Source: Carallia brachiata (lineage: Eukaryota > Streptophyta > Magnoliopsida > Malpighiales > Rhizophoraceae). Taken from it: DNA of 64,000 nucleotides. This document shows positions 24,863 through 35,900 of this stretch, piece after piece. The notes beneath the pieces are model-generated. The model was not told the DNA's origin. It saw only the letters and a list, made by a program, of their open reading frames with translations, and ran no database searches. The stretch covers positions 3,117,621-3,181,620 of the forward strand of contig JADCRB010000006.1 in assembly GCA_021464245.1 (NCBI GenBank). Reading direction: 5' to 3'. Each line of letters begins with the position of its first letter. The stretch's first letter is position 1. The position numbers and the translations under genes are program-made.

Positions 24863-25885
24863 AATTCATTTACAATTTCTTTCAAGTTCAAGTTCAAGTT
24901 CTTATTCAAAAGAAGAGCTATGTTCTTGTTAATGCATATTAATTTCTTAGATCAAATATCTTTGAGTATCATTGTATGTACTTCGTTATCCTCTGCCTTC
25001 ATAGTATAATTGCACTAATTCTTGCCTTAAGTTGTTGATAATTACCTTAATAAAATTCTAACAGTTTTTTTTCTATCAAATATTATTCTCTATAATACTT
25101 CTAAAGGATGTCTTATTGCTACTTTCTCTAATTCTCTTATGTATTTTGCTTCAGCATTCATCTCATTTCTCTACACTTCCATCCATTCTACTAAGTCTTT
25201 ATTTTTTCTTTACAATGTTTTGGGAACATTTGATATTGTGATCTTAGACAAGTTTTAATATGCTTCTAACTTTCGCCACACTAGTTATAGAATCACCTAT
25301 TTTTAGGTTATGGGTCCACTGCGCTTTCTATATGTTTATTAATTTAGTTTTTGAGCCATTATGTGTCAGTTACTTGTTAGCGAAATAGTTTTCATTTTAG
25401 AAATACCTCTGTCTTTTGGTATATTCTTTCTCTTCTCCTAGTCTATTTATGTTATCTTAATCTTATGAAGATCCTGACAACTAATAGATGCGTTTGGAGT
25501 TCTAACAAATACTTCAATACATATGACTATAGCCTAGTTCTGTTTCCTACGTTAGGTGTACACTGAACTTATAAACACAAGCAAGACATCAACAGATAAA
25601 CAACTATGAACATATGAATATATTCATGCATAAAGTACTGTGTGCTATCTTTAACTAGTTTCTGGTTACTCCCCATAAACTAGTGAGTACGTTACTCAGA
25701 CATACCTGCAAATGCATTTTGCTTGAATACTTCAAAGATTTTAAAGAGATTTTACATCTGAAAATTCAGATCAAAAGACCCTAAAGACTTTGAAAGAGTT
25801 CACAAATGAGAGAACACTCTTCAAAGACTTTAGAATTTTTTTTCTTTAATTGAATACTTTGTTTCTCACAAGTTGAGGGCTAACA

Positions 25886-25933
25886 TATTTATAGATACAA
25901 AAAGTTTAATTACTTACATACTTCCTTACGTCA
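25886..25933 (-). promoter_or_regulatory. 35S-like pararetroviral promoter
   Basis: On the minus strand, TGACGTAAGG (25924-25933), the as-1-type element of caulimovirid promoters, precedes a TATA box TATAAATA (25886-25893) by about 30 bp. The predicted transcript runs toward lower coordinates through a leader of about 1 kb to the second primer-binding site. Confidence 0.6.
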
Positions 25934-26454
25934 TATCTCAATTATTCATGTCTTATTCAGATACTACCACCTTTTTTTGTCTTCAATTACTTGGGCATAA
26001 CCACATATTTATTATCTTCATTGGATTCCTCTTGTCTTTTTCCTTCACAGTATAGGCATGAGTGGTCCTCTACTCGCGTCATCCATGTGCAATAAAGTTC
26101 TGCAGCTTCTACTGGCATTGTCATCTGGCCATCTCTCATATTCTCTCACCACTTGATCATTTCTTTTTTATGGTTGGTTAAACTCTCTTGGATATGGAAT
26201 ATATTAACAAATTATCTTGTTTACTTTGAGATATTAACAAGTTATCTTTTCGATAAAGACAATTTTTAAGCTCATTATACATAATTATGAATCCTTGAGT
26301 TCATTTTTTAGGCATCATTTGGATCTACTCAGCTTCTTTAAAATTTTGAATGTTGGACTCTGGATAAATATTTGTTAAGTTAGTCCAATTTTTACCACAT
26401 GCATTGGTCCAAAAAATTCTTTACTTAATCTTTCTGGTGTCGTAGAATAAAATC

Positions 26455-26649
26455 TCATAAAAATTCTTTGAGCTTTGTAATTCCAAAATACGTTTTAACT
26501 GCATCATAGATGGCTCTTGGCAGTTTCTCAAGTTCTTTACAGTCAAGTCCTGAATAAATGCAATAAAGTAGGTCATAATTGAATAAGTTCGTTACAAATC
26601 CTACTTTTCCTCCAGGCAAAAAAATTGCTTTATTCAGTCCCTTCCACAT
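26455..26649 (-). pseudogene. Frame downstream of RNase H, unknown viral protein
   Basis: A 64-codon minus-strand frame rich in hydrophobic and charged residues (for example DLLYCIYSGLDCKELEKLP) followed by further coding-like sequence in shifted frames. Its position after the polyprotein and before the promoter would suit a second open reading frame as in florendoviruses, or the C-terminal frame of other caulimovirids. No named domain was recognised. Confidence 0.4.
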
Positions 26650-27056
26650 TATTGTTTTTATCCAATTTTAAAGTCCGTTTTCCTATTCAAATATTCCACA
26701 ACTTTCAAATAAATTTTCAATTACTTATCACATTCTTCCTATAACTTTTGTTCCTTTTCCTAGTATGTTAACAGATGGATTATCGCTTCTTTGTAATTAG
26801 GGAAAACTTTTGGTGAAATTTCCATTTGCTTAGTTTTGATATCAATTTCTGTGCCAAATACTTCGCCAAATACTTTCATATGTGGAGTTTTCGAAGTTTC
26901 TCCAACAGTTTCTTTATCAAATTCTTTAGCAAATACTTTATCTTTTACATTCTTTCCTCAAGCCGTGCAGCAGTTTGAAGTATGTTTGATGGTTCTAAAA
27001 CATTCAATCCAAACTTTTGAATGTTAGATTTTGCTTCATATACATCCACTTTCACT

Positions 27057-27880
27057 GCATTTACTTCTCTAGACAGATCCTCCATATCTAGACAAGAAAT
27101 CTACTAAATTATTATAAGTTCCTTTAATATGGACAATTTTAAAATAATAATTAGATAATAAACTCTACCATCTAAGTACTCTTTTATTTCCAATGTTATT
27201 ATTTATTTTTCCAGTCAACCAATATTTAACTTGAGTATTATTAATTCTAATTATAAACTTAGTTTGAATGATAAACAACTCAAAATGTTCAATTGCTCTT
27301 TTTATTGCTAACAATTCCTTTTTATTAGAATGATAATTTACTTCACGTCTTTTAAACGTACTACTGGTATATCTGCAAATTCTTTTCTTATTTTCATCAA
27401 TCGGTAAATATTTCAATACAGCTCTCAAATATTTATCAGATGCATCACTTTTTATAATCAAATACATGCCTTAGTTGGTAATTCTAATTTAGGCAAATTC
27501 TTACTTTTTTCTTTTATTTTTTGTATTAATTGTTTATCCTTTTCTATCCAATTTCAACAATTCCTTTCTTAAGTTTACTTTGTAAAGATATCAAATTTTA
27601 AGCTACATTTGGAATATTATCTCTTACTTGATTAATTAAACCTAAAAAAGGATTGCAATTGCTTTACTGTTTCAATTTCTTCTCCAAATTCTAATATTTT
27701 CTTTATTATATGATCAAGTATTTTTATTCTTTCTTCACTACTAACTACTCTAAATATTCTATTCTTCTTTGTCCTATTTCTATCTTATTTTTAGGTAATA
27801 TGCATCCAACATTATTTACTATATTATAAAAATATCTAAGTGTTTTTCATATTTAGCTTCATCATTATTTAGTCTATTAT
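27057..27880 (-). pseudogene. Reverse transcriptase C-terminus and RNase H of pararetrovirus
   Basis: The clearest piece is the frame at 27165-27467, an RNase H domain: IIKSDASDKYL with its catalytic Asp, NYHSNKKELLAI with the catalytic Glu, and an RINNTQVKYW segment with Asn where the third catalytic Asp is expected. Upstream (to 27880), frames broken by shifts give the reverse transcriptase thumb/connection, including FLGLINQVRDNIP. Downstream an in-frame TAG follows the RW near 27168, after which HIKGTYNN and DFLSRYGG close the domain, with the final stop near 27057. The spacing and motifs are those of Caulimoviridae rather than LTR elements. Confidence 0.8.
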
Positions 27881-27899
27881 ATATTTCTATTATATTCTT

Positions 27900-28320
27900 A
27901 TTTATTGTTCTCATTCTTTCTTAGATTCTTTAATATGCTGAATAATATTCATATCATCTTCTTCCACTAAGTCTTTTAATAATTCAATTACATTTATTGA
28001 AATCCTTCTAGGCGGTTCAGCTCTATATTTTTAATTATTTCTAAAGAATTTCTAATATCTATTAACAATTGTTCTTCTCAAAGTTTCTTCGAAAGTTTCA
28101 AGAATTCCTTAATGTATTTGATTATCATAATTAGCTCTAATTTGATCACTAATTTCTTGCATAATTCTATTTATGTGTTGTTCACTTGTCAGATTCTATA
28201 GTGATAGATATTCTCCAAATTTCTCAATTATTGTCATTTTCAAAATTTTTGTCAAAATCTTGACTCAACTCTCGTTCTCTTTCTCCATTCTTTTCCTTTT
28301 TTTTTTTTTTTGGTTTATAA
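27900..28320 (-). pseudogene. Decayed N-terminal polyprotein region of pararetrovirus
   Basis: The minus strand has dense coding-like segments spread over three frames with several stops; a charged, helical stretch with an arginine-rich patch is visible. Its place between primer-binding site and reverse transcriptase remnants suggests the start of the polyprotein. It is joined to late reverse transcriptase sequence near 27890, so several kilobases of viral coding sequence are missing. Confidence 0.4.
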
Positions 28321-28411
28321 AAATTTTGTCCATGTTGGCACATCTTAACTCATGTGGCTCCATAGTTTTTCCATTTTATATTTCACCTCCTTATTTATTA
28401 ACCCCCTCTAT

Positions 28412-28425
28412 TGTCTAAGATACCA
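28412..28425 (-). other. Pararetroviral primer-binding site, unit 1
   Basis: Read on the minus strand, TGGTATCTTAGACA resembles TGGTATCAGAGC, the complement of initiator tRNA-Met used by caulimovirids, with a few changes. It lies directly upstream of the polyprotein remnants. Confidence 0.55.
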
Positions 28426-28888
28426 ATATTAAAGAATCGTTGCCATCACCACTTGTAAAATTTAACTAATTAAAAAGATTTAGATTTTTGTAAAAGATCA
28501 TGGTTGGTGAGATTAATTTAAAGTTCACCGCCTAATACAAATAATGTCATAGCTATTTAGTCACTTTGCATCCTCATGAATACAAAGTTATAATATTTCT
28601 TGACAGAATCATAAGACACTACCAATACTTTCTCATATTTTATAAAAAGAAAATCATTACCATTAAAAGGAAAAAAATTTCTTAAAATTGTAATTTAGTT
28701 GTCATTCAACATTTTCGTAAATTGGACGAAAAATCATCAAATATTCCGTAGAGCTTGCAAGAAACATGATGCTGCCTATTGTAACTGAAATTATAGCACG
28801 AAACATGCTATCGAGTCAATATTATAACAAATAAATAAAAAATTTGAATAATGAGAATTAAGTGTTTAGTTTGAAATGAAATGCCAAC

Positions 28889-28960
28889 TAAGCTTAGCTT
28901 AGTTGGTAAGAGAGCTTGGCTTTCTTAGAGTAGTGAATGGTTTGATCTTTCCAACTCTCA
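28889..28960 (+). mobile_element. tRNA-derived SINE-like sequence
   Basis: A pol III A-box-like TAGCTTAGTTGG (28895-28906) and a B-box-like GGTTTGATC (28939-28947) are separated by 32 bp, as in tRNA-derived plant SINEs. The 3' end is unclear. A third B-box-like GGTTTGATCC sits near 29250. Confidence 0.45.
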
Positions 28961-29594
28961 AATCTTTTATATGAAAATTAGCTACCTATGCAGGTAGGGG
29001 TTTTTATATTTTGTGTAATATTGTTTGACCAGCTTTCTCTTATTCTCTCTGTCAATTAATTGACTAGCAATTAACAATACTGTGATTAAAAACGAACAAA
29101 AAGATTGAAATGACATGTACTGCTGGATATGGGAGCTTAAATAGTGATTTGGTGTGCATTTCACATAGCCGACTTAAGTTTGAATTTTCATACCTACACT
29201 CCCCTCAGAGTTACAAAATACTTGGGTGTTCTTCCTGCTAGGCTTGAAGGTTTGATCCAAGTGCGGTGTGAGGTTTCAATCAGCAATCTTTGTAGTCTAC
29301 TGTGCAAACACGCTTAAACCCATCAGTGCTTAGATGGTCGATTCTCTCTAAGAGAAAAGTCAAATAATGATGTCAATGGATAACCTCCAATCTCGACTCA
29401 CAGTTGCAATGACTAACATTCTTGTAGTGTACTTTATTTTTAGGTTAAAAGAATGCTTGAAATGAACTGATTTATAATATTAATATTTGGCAGTCGTAAC
29501 TGTACATCACAAACATTTGAAGTGGCCATCCGGGAGTAGATAAAGATTCGAACTGTGAATATTAATAAATATATATCTATGAAATCATAGTTTG

Positions 29595-29739
29595 TAATCG
29601 GTTGGTTGGTATTATCTAGTTGGTTATTGAGCAATACGACCAAATGGAAGCTAGGGTTCAAATCTTATCTCATATTAATCTTTCTCTTATAAATATATTA
29701 TGGGCTACGAGTCTCTTTTAAGACAAAAAAAAAAAAAAA
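29595..29739 (+). mobile_element. SINE with poly(A) tail
   Basis: A-box-like TATCTAGTTGG (from about 29614), B-box GGTTCAAATC (29655-29664), and an A15 tail at 29725-29739. This is the standard layout of a tRNA-type SINE; target duplications were not resolved. Confidence 0.55.
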
Positions 29740-32700
29740 TGATTGTTTGGGAATATATATAGATACACACTTCTAGCATAGGATTTCTTGTGGCAACCAC
29801 ATTATACGCAAAATATTGTATGTTATGAGACAAAACTTCTCATACTCTGCTTATGTCACTAGCGTCGACAAGGATTTTAACGATTGCTTTGCCTTGTAAG
29901 CGAAAACTGTAGCCTACTAGTAACAATGACATGGATCCAACCTTGTATATATATAGTTGTGAGCCAATGTCGTTCGAGATTTGAATAAAACGCCAGTATT
30001 GTTTTCTGCTTTTGTAAGGTGAAAGGTGAACTTACAATCTCCCAATCTTAATTTTAACTATGGAGAATTCATCCAATGTGAAAATTTAATTTGTAGGGTA
30101 CAACTTGAGGATTAATCATACAATTAACTCCAAAACATCCCTTCGAGCTCAAATCTATTGAGATAAAATTGTTGACAGAGTGCACATATTCCTCACTTTA
30201 TGAAAAAATTCACAATTTAATTGGAAGAAATATTCAACACAAACTTTTAAGCAATTAGATGTGACCAAAAAATTTATCGAATGTTAACTCCAACATAAAC
30301 ATTTAAGTTAACGTTTTGATTCAATATAAAAAAAAAAACCTGGACAATTTATCTAACAATTTTAGCTACTACATTGTCGTATTATGCCTTTTATAGCTAT
30401 AGACATAGGTGGTTTACAAATGACTGAATGAGTTAATTCTGCCAATTTATTTCTCGACATGAGATCTCTATCTACTATGTGACTTACAGTGTTAAAAATT
30501 AATCTTTGTTTGATACATTAAATTGGTTTTTTTTTCCCCCCTTATCCTTTGTAAAGCTTAAATTTTGCTGGATCTGGAGCATTAACATTTTCCGCACTCT
30601 GAAAGTTTAAAATGTGTAATTCGTACGGAAGCATGAGTTTGGGACTATATATCTTTTTTTTTTTAATTTTTTTATCTATAAAAATAATATTCGCAAGTAT
30701 ATTAGTCATAGCGCTTATGGCTGAGTCTAGTGTTTACACAATTGACATCCTCATTAAGCTATCTTCTGTAGGGTGAACCTACCAATCGAGTATTAAAGGA
30801 CTCGAGCACAACTCTTCTATGGTTCATCCAATGATTGTCGAATCTGAAATCTAACATGTACCTCAACTAGATTTTTGAGCATATTTTTGGAACAAGGACA
30901 CACAGTATTTTGGCAAGGGGAGAGTGACCGAGCGCATACAAACTTGAATATAAACTTATTAATTATTAAAAATTTAAATCAAACTTATTTTGTATTCTAA
31001 AAATTCTAAAAATTTATTTTTTAAATTATAGTTTAATTTTTAACAATTAAAGAAATATTCATGGTCCCTTCTTAGTTGGAAGAACTAAAATGAGACTAAA
31101 ACAAAGATTCCAATTTATATCCAATCTTTGACAATTATAGAAATATTTGCGGGAAAATATTAGCTGGAAGAACTAAAAAGAGACTTTGATTAAAAAGATA
31201 AAAAAAAAAAAAAAAATGAGACCAAATTACATTACAAAAAGGTGAAAAATAAAAACCTATTTGTTTGCCCTTGAATTCGTAAGTGGCCGCATGCCTTTTT
31301 CCTTAATGGTGTGGCTACTCCCATTAGCTTTTTGTCATTTGTGGATTATTAATGGCGTGGCTACAATTTTTCCACTTTATATGCTACTGTTCATCAATCA
31401 GATGCTTACACTTGGGAAACGAATTACATTGGACCTAAAGATTCCGAATTCCTACATCTTGCATGCATACGAATGGGGATGTTCTGGGTGTGGTTTGGCT
31501 GGTTCCATGTATGGATGTATGGATAACCGAAATTGAGTGTCAATTGTAAGGCCTCGCATCCTGTTTTCTTTGAATTTATGAAGCAATGATCCTTCCACTC
31601 TCCAAACAGTGTCACTGTGGTGGCAGTGATGTGTCATACTGTTTGCTTGTTGTCATCATCCTCGTCCGTCCTCCGTCCCACGTTTTAATCAATAAAATTA
31701 GGGTTTCAATACATAATTAAAAAAAAATCACTTAAAAAAATACCTGTCATACAATAAATTTAAAATTTTTTATAACCATATTAATAAAATATATAAAAAA
31801 ATTATTATTTTTTTATTTTATATATTATTATTATAATTACGTAAATTATAATATTTATTACATTACAGATATTTACCGAGACGTATAATCTCTTAATACG
31901 TACATTTTTCTACAAAATTATGTTCATCTAATTCGGGACTTGTTGACAGCAATAACAGCTGTCAAGTTGCGGATACCGGATTTGACGATGCATGGTAGGC
32001 ACTCAAATGTCTCCAACTTGGCCGTTGGTTTTTATTATTTTTATTATTATTTAAAAAAAAATATTATGAGTATATAAGTTACCATTATAAGTTGAGGTAA
32101 GAGATCATTTATTAGAGTCCTCATTCAATTTCTCTTACCAAAAAAATCAGTCATTCAAATGCTATTAAACTTCAGTGAGACTTTTCAAAATCGACTATAG
32201 TATTAACGAGTTTAAAATTAATACTACATAAACACGCTATAAATATAACAAGTAAAAGAGAACATTATCTTTAAAATATAAATTATAAGATTCGAACTCA
32301 AATTAAATGTAAAAAAAATATGCCAAATCCATCACCTTGGAGTGATATTTTTATAACTGTCTTCATGCTAGGAGTTGGGACAAATAAATTAATAGTGCAC
32401 TCATATTTTTGCGTCTCATGATCACAAGGTACAAATATTTTTTCGAGGGACATCTTAACGCTTAACGCTGAAAATTTTTATTTTTAAAATTTTAAATTCT
32501 AATATTAAGATGGGTAGTAAGATTTATAAGATCTATGAGAATAAAAAGAATTATGTCATAATATAATTTATTAATCTAATAAGTTTGTTAACATTTTTTT
32601 TTTTTATAAAAAAAACAAAGCCTTTTCTAGCAGTATAAGAGCACTGTCATGTTGCAACAAGAACACATGTATACATATGCCATGGAAGTGGAGTACATAC

Positions 32701-32928
32701 AAATATGCTGTTCCGATTATTGTGACTAATACTAATCCAATCCGATTTTGAGGAAGGGGAAGGGGAAGGGGAAGGAATTCTCCGACTTGCAACAGATAAA
32801 GGAGGATTTATGCAAGCACAATATTTGAGCTCCAAAAATACGACACATCAATTTGGAGAATAATCAACCAAAAAAAAAAAAATGTAAAGTGTTCAATTGG
32901 AACATGAAAACGGAAGTGCGTTAAACGC

Positions 32929-35900
32929 TTAGCTTGACCTGACGATAATTTCTTGTTTCATGGCAAGGGACAGAGCACCAAGATTGCCTCCGCTCTCCAC
33001 TCTAACTCCAGGCATCGCAGTAGCTCTGCTCCCAACAAACCCACCTTCCCCAACTTTTTATTTTCCCAAACTTCACTTTCCTTCCTTCGCCCTCATATAT
33101 ATGTCCAAACAGCAGAGCCTCTCTTCCCACGCACCCACCTCCCTCAATCTCCACCATCTCCGGATAGAGCTCCCGTGCTATCTACGTAAGTCCCTCGCTC
33201 CAAATCAACGTTTGATCCCATCAGTTTTATCCACAACATAAATAACACAGATCCGCTCGTCATCTCCATGAAATATTCACCAACCAATGTTCTAAAAGCC
33301 TGCCGCACTGTGTCCAAGAAGACCTCTTTGCTCCAAATCATTGCCGTCTCGCCTTCCTTCTTCTTTCCCACGAGGACCCATTTGGCCACAACACAGGCTA
33401 AGGCAGCTAGAATCCCGGAAGACAACCACCACAGAGGAAGCAACCAATATATAGTGGCACTGGCAATTCATCAATATTCCTGCTTTCCTTTAAGGAAAGA
33501 ACCCAATTCAGTGGAGCAATGATTGACAAACCCGTGAGAAAATATGGAATCAGTGTTTGAAGCAGTGGCTGAACAAAAATGGCCCAGAAGGTCTGTTTCC
33601 AAGTCCTTGCTAGAGTCACTTTTCCTCCCGAGTCGTTTTTCCCCATTGGAGGAGCCGCGGCCATTGGACAGCCAGAGAGGTCCACCTTAACGTCTGATTG
33701 CTCTATGAACATTCTCCAGGCCTCCGGAAGCGGCTTCCCATTTCTCAAGTGCTGACAAATCTCATAGATCAAGGAACGACCGTGATCAATGGAAGCACTC
33801 TGGGAGCATGATGTTGCCCGAATAACATCCACCTCTTGGCACCGTCTATACAGATTGAAGTCTAATCCTTCTGCCTCTTTGCTGCTGAGATTTTCATCTA
33901 TTACTATCTCTCCTATGTCAATGTAAGGAAATTCAGCCTCATCCCACGCTTTTGAGCAGTCAAGCGCAGCATCACAAGCAGACTCATCGCTGGGAACCGG
34001 GCGGAATTGTAGTTGGAAGATGTAGCGAACCCCTCCGGGAGAACTTACACGGTGTTGGAAGTCTTCAGCGAGGAATAATAAGGGGCGAGTGTCTTTATCA
34101 TCCCTCGGAATTGCACCTGTCTCTGGCGGCAGAATTCCAACAGGTTCCACCTTACCAGAATCCTCGCTGATGTTAGCATCATAAGGCCGCGGCTTGAATT
34201 TCACATACATCTCCCGTCCGTCAGTGAAGCGGAGAAGCCTACAAATATTTGAGTAGTAATGTAGTTCTGCATAACAGTCAGCATTGCGTAGAGACGTCCA
34301 AACTGCATCGCGTATATGTGGGGCTCGCTTCACCTGATCCTCCCTTGCAGGAAGCCCACATACTAGCCATGTTGCGAAGTCTGCAATTGTGCGGGCGTAG
34401 AATGCTTTGCCTGTTTTCAGTGTGAGGTCAAGGAGTGGAGACAATTCATTTGAGAGTATTCTTATAGATGCGCCGCGTGCATCTATCCTTGCATCATCAT
34501 CGGCACTTAAGTTGTTGCTATGTCTAATTAACAAAGGATACTGCTTCCCAGCACAAAAGATTTTGTGCTCCGGAAATCCATTGATGTTGTCAAATATTTT
34601 CAGGTATCCCTTCCCAGCAACACCAATTCGATGGAAGTACCTTGATTTCACGTTCAAAGTAGTGGCAGCCAAACTTGCAGCCAGGTTGCCAACGATCTTC
34701 TTGTACTTGATGTCCATCTCTTCTATCCTGTCATCCAGAGCATTCATGGTGTTCTTAATCATGATTGGATTTTGGGATCCAATGTAGACGCCGCCCTTTC
34801 TAAGAATTGAATTCACTGGAGCGACTGAAAGAGCCCCAAGTATTGCATCTTTTTCAAGAACTGAACCAGGAAGGACAAGACTTTGACTTCCAAGCACCGA
34901 ATTATCCTGCACCTCTACTTTACCCCGAGTGAACCCACTGGATGAATAGAACCCTGCAATTATCCTGCTGAAATCACCAAGGCGAACTCCATTCCCAATT
35001 GTGATCAATTTTGGATCTGAAACGGGGATAATGGCCCTGATAGAACAATGTTTCTTGACGTTTGCTCCCAAAAGCGCAAGTAAATGCAGAAGGCTTCTGT
35101 TCCAGACAAGAATTTGGCAAACCTGAGATGGCAGGCAATGGTAATCCAGTAGCGAAGCCATGCTTTTAGATGTAACTGCTTTTCCTCTTTGTCATCAGCA
35201 AGAAAATGGGACAATGTGCAGGTAAAGAAGCAGAATATCAGACCATGAGCTAAATAAGCAGCCGCAACAAAGATTGCAAAGCTAGCTGGGTTTGATGGGG
35301 CAGTTGCACATGCTGTGGCATATGCAATGATTGCCAGTGGCATCCAATGGAAGGCTCCAGAGATGCAAAGGAATGAGAAGTTTTTTTATGGAAGCACTTT
35401 CTTGAAATAGCCAAAGGTAAAGGGCGTAGACAATGGCTGCCGATAGACTACTGAGGAGACCAACCATGTAAATGCCCATAAAATGGCAACCAGCCCTTTT
35501 CCCTGTTATCTTACTACTTGGTAGGACACTACCCTGCAAAAATTGTGGAGTACAAACACATCACACATCAAGTTAAAAATTTCTTAGATGTATGGTAAAA
35601 TTTATACAGTCAATGCAAGTGTTGCAGTCATTGCCAATTATGCAAAGGTTGCACACTCAAAATTAATGTTAACACATTTGTCTGACACAAATTTTCTCAT
35701 AGATAGATTCTTGTTTCACTTGCAACCAATACTTCTTTACTAGAATCTTCTTTGCCAAATGAATAAGAGCTCAGTGCTTGGTGCAGTTTAAAGTTTGTGA
35801 ATGGATAAATTAACAATACCAATCATATCATTGTGGCAAAATACCAGTGGTGGATCATATGAATTGGAAACTCTAAAGGACTTGCTTGTGATAACTGTGA

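Larger units (their letters stand above)
24350..28425 (-). mobile_element. Endogenous pararetrovirus (Caulimoviridae) remnant
   Basis: On the minus strand, in order: a tRNA-Met-type primer-binding site (28412-28425), a decayed N-terminal polyprotein region, the end of reverse transcriptase with RNase H, a downstream frame of unknown function, a 35S-like promoter (25886-25933), a leader of about 1 kb, and a second primer-binding site (24850-24862) followed by another short coding remnant. There are no LTRs and no integrase, as expected for this family. Coding parts carry many stops and frameshifts, and the movement, coat, protease and early reverse transcriptase regions are missing. The order implies parts of two head-to-tail units. 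Petuvirus- and florendovirus-like copies are known in citrus and other dicot genomes; the genus is not determined here. Confidence 0.75.
28426..32928. other. Intergenic region with SINE-like elements
   Basis: No protein-coding gene is supported. It contains tRNA-derived SINE-like units at 28889-28960 and 29595-29739 and AT-rich DNA. 31250-31680 is less AT-rich but has no recognisable product. An imperfect GGGGAA repeat lies at about 32755-32773. Confidence 0.45.

Noticed and set aside
31261..31637. Possible small gene on either strand near 31.3-31.6 kb
   Set aside because: Base composition is higher in GC than the surroundings, but frames on both strands are open, short and unrecognised.
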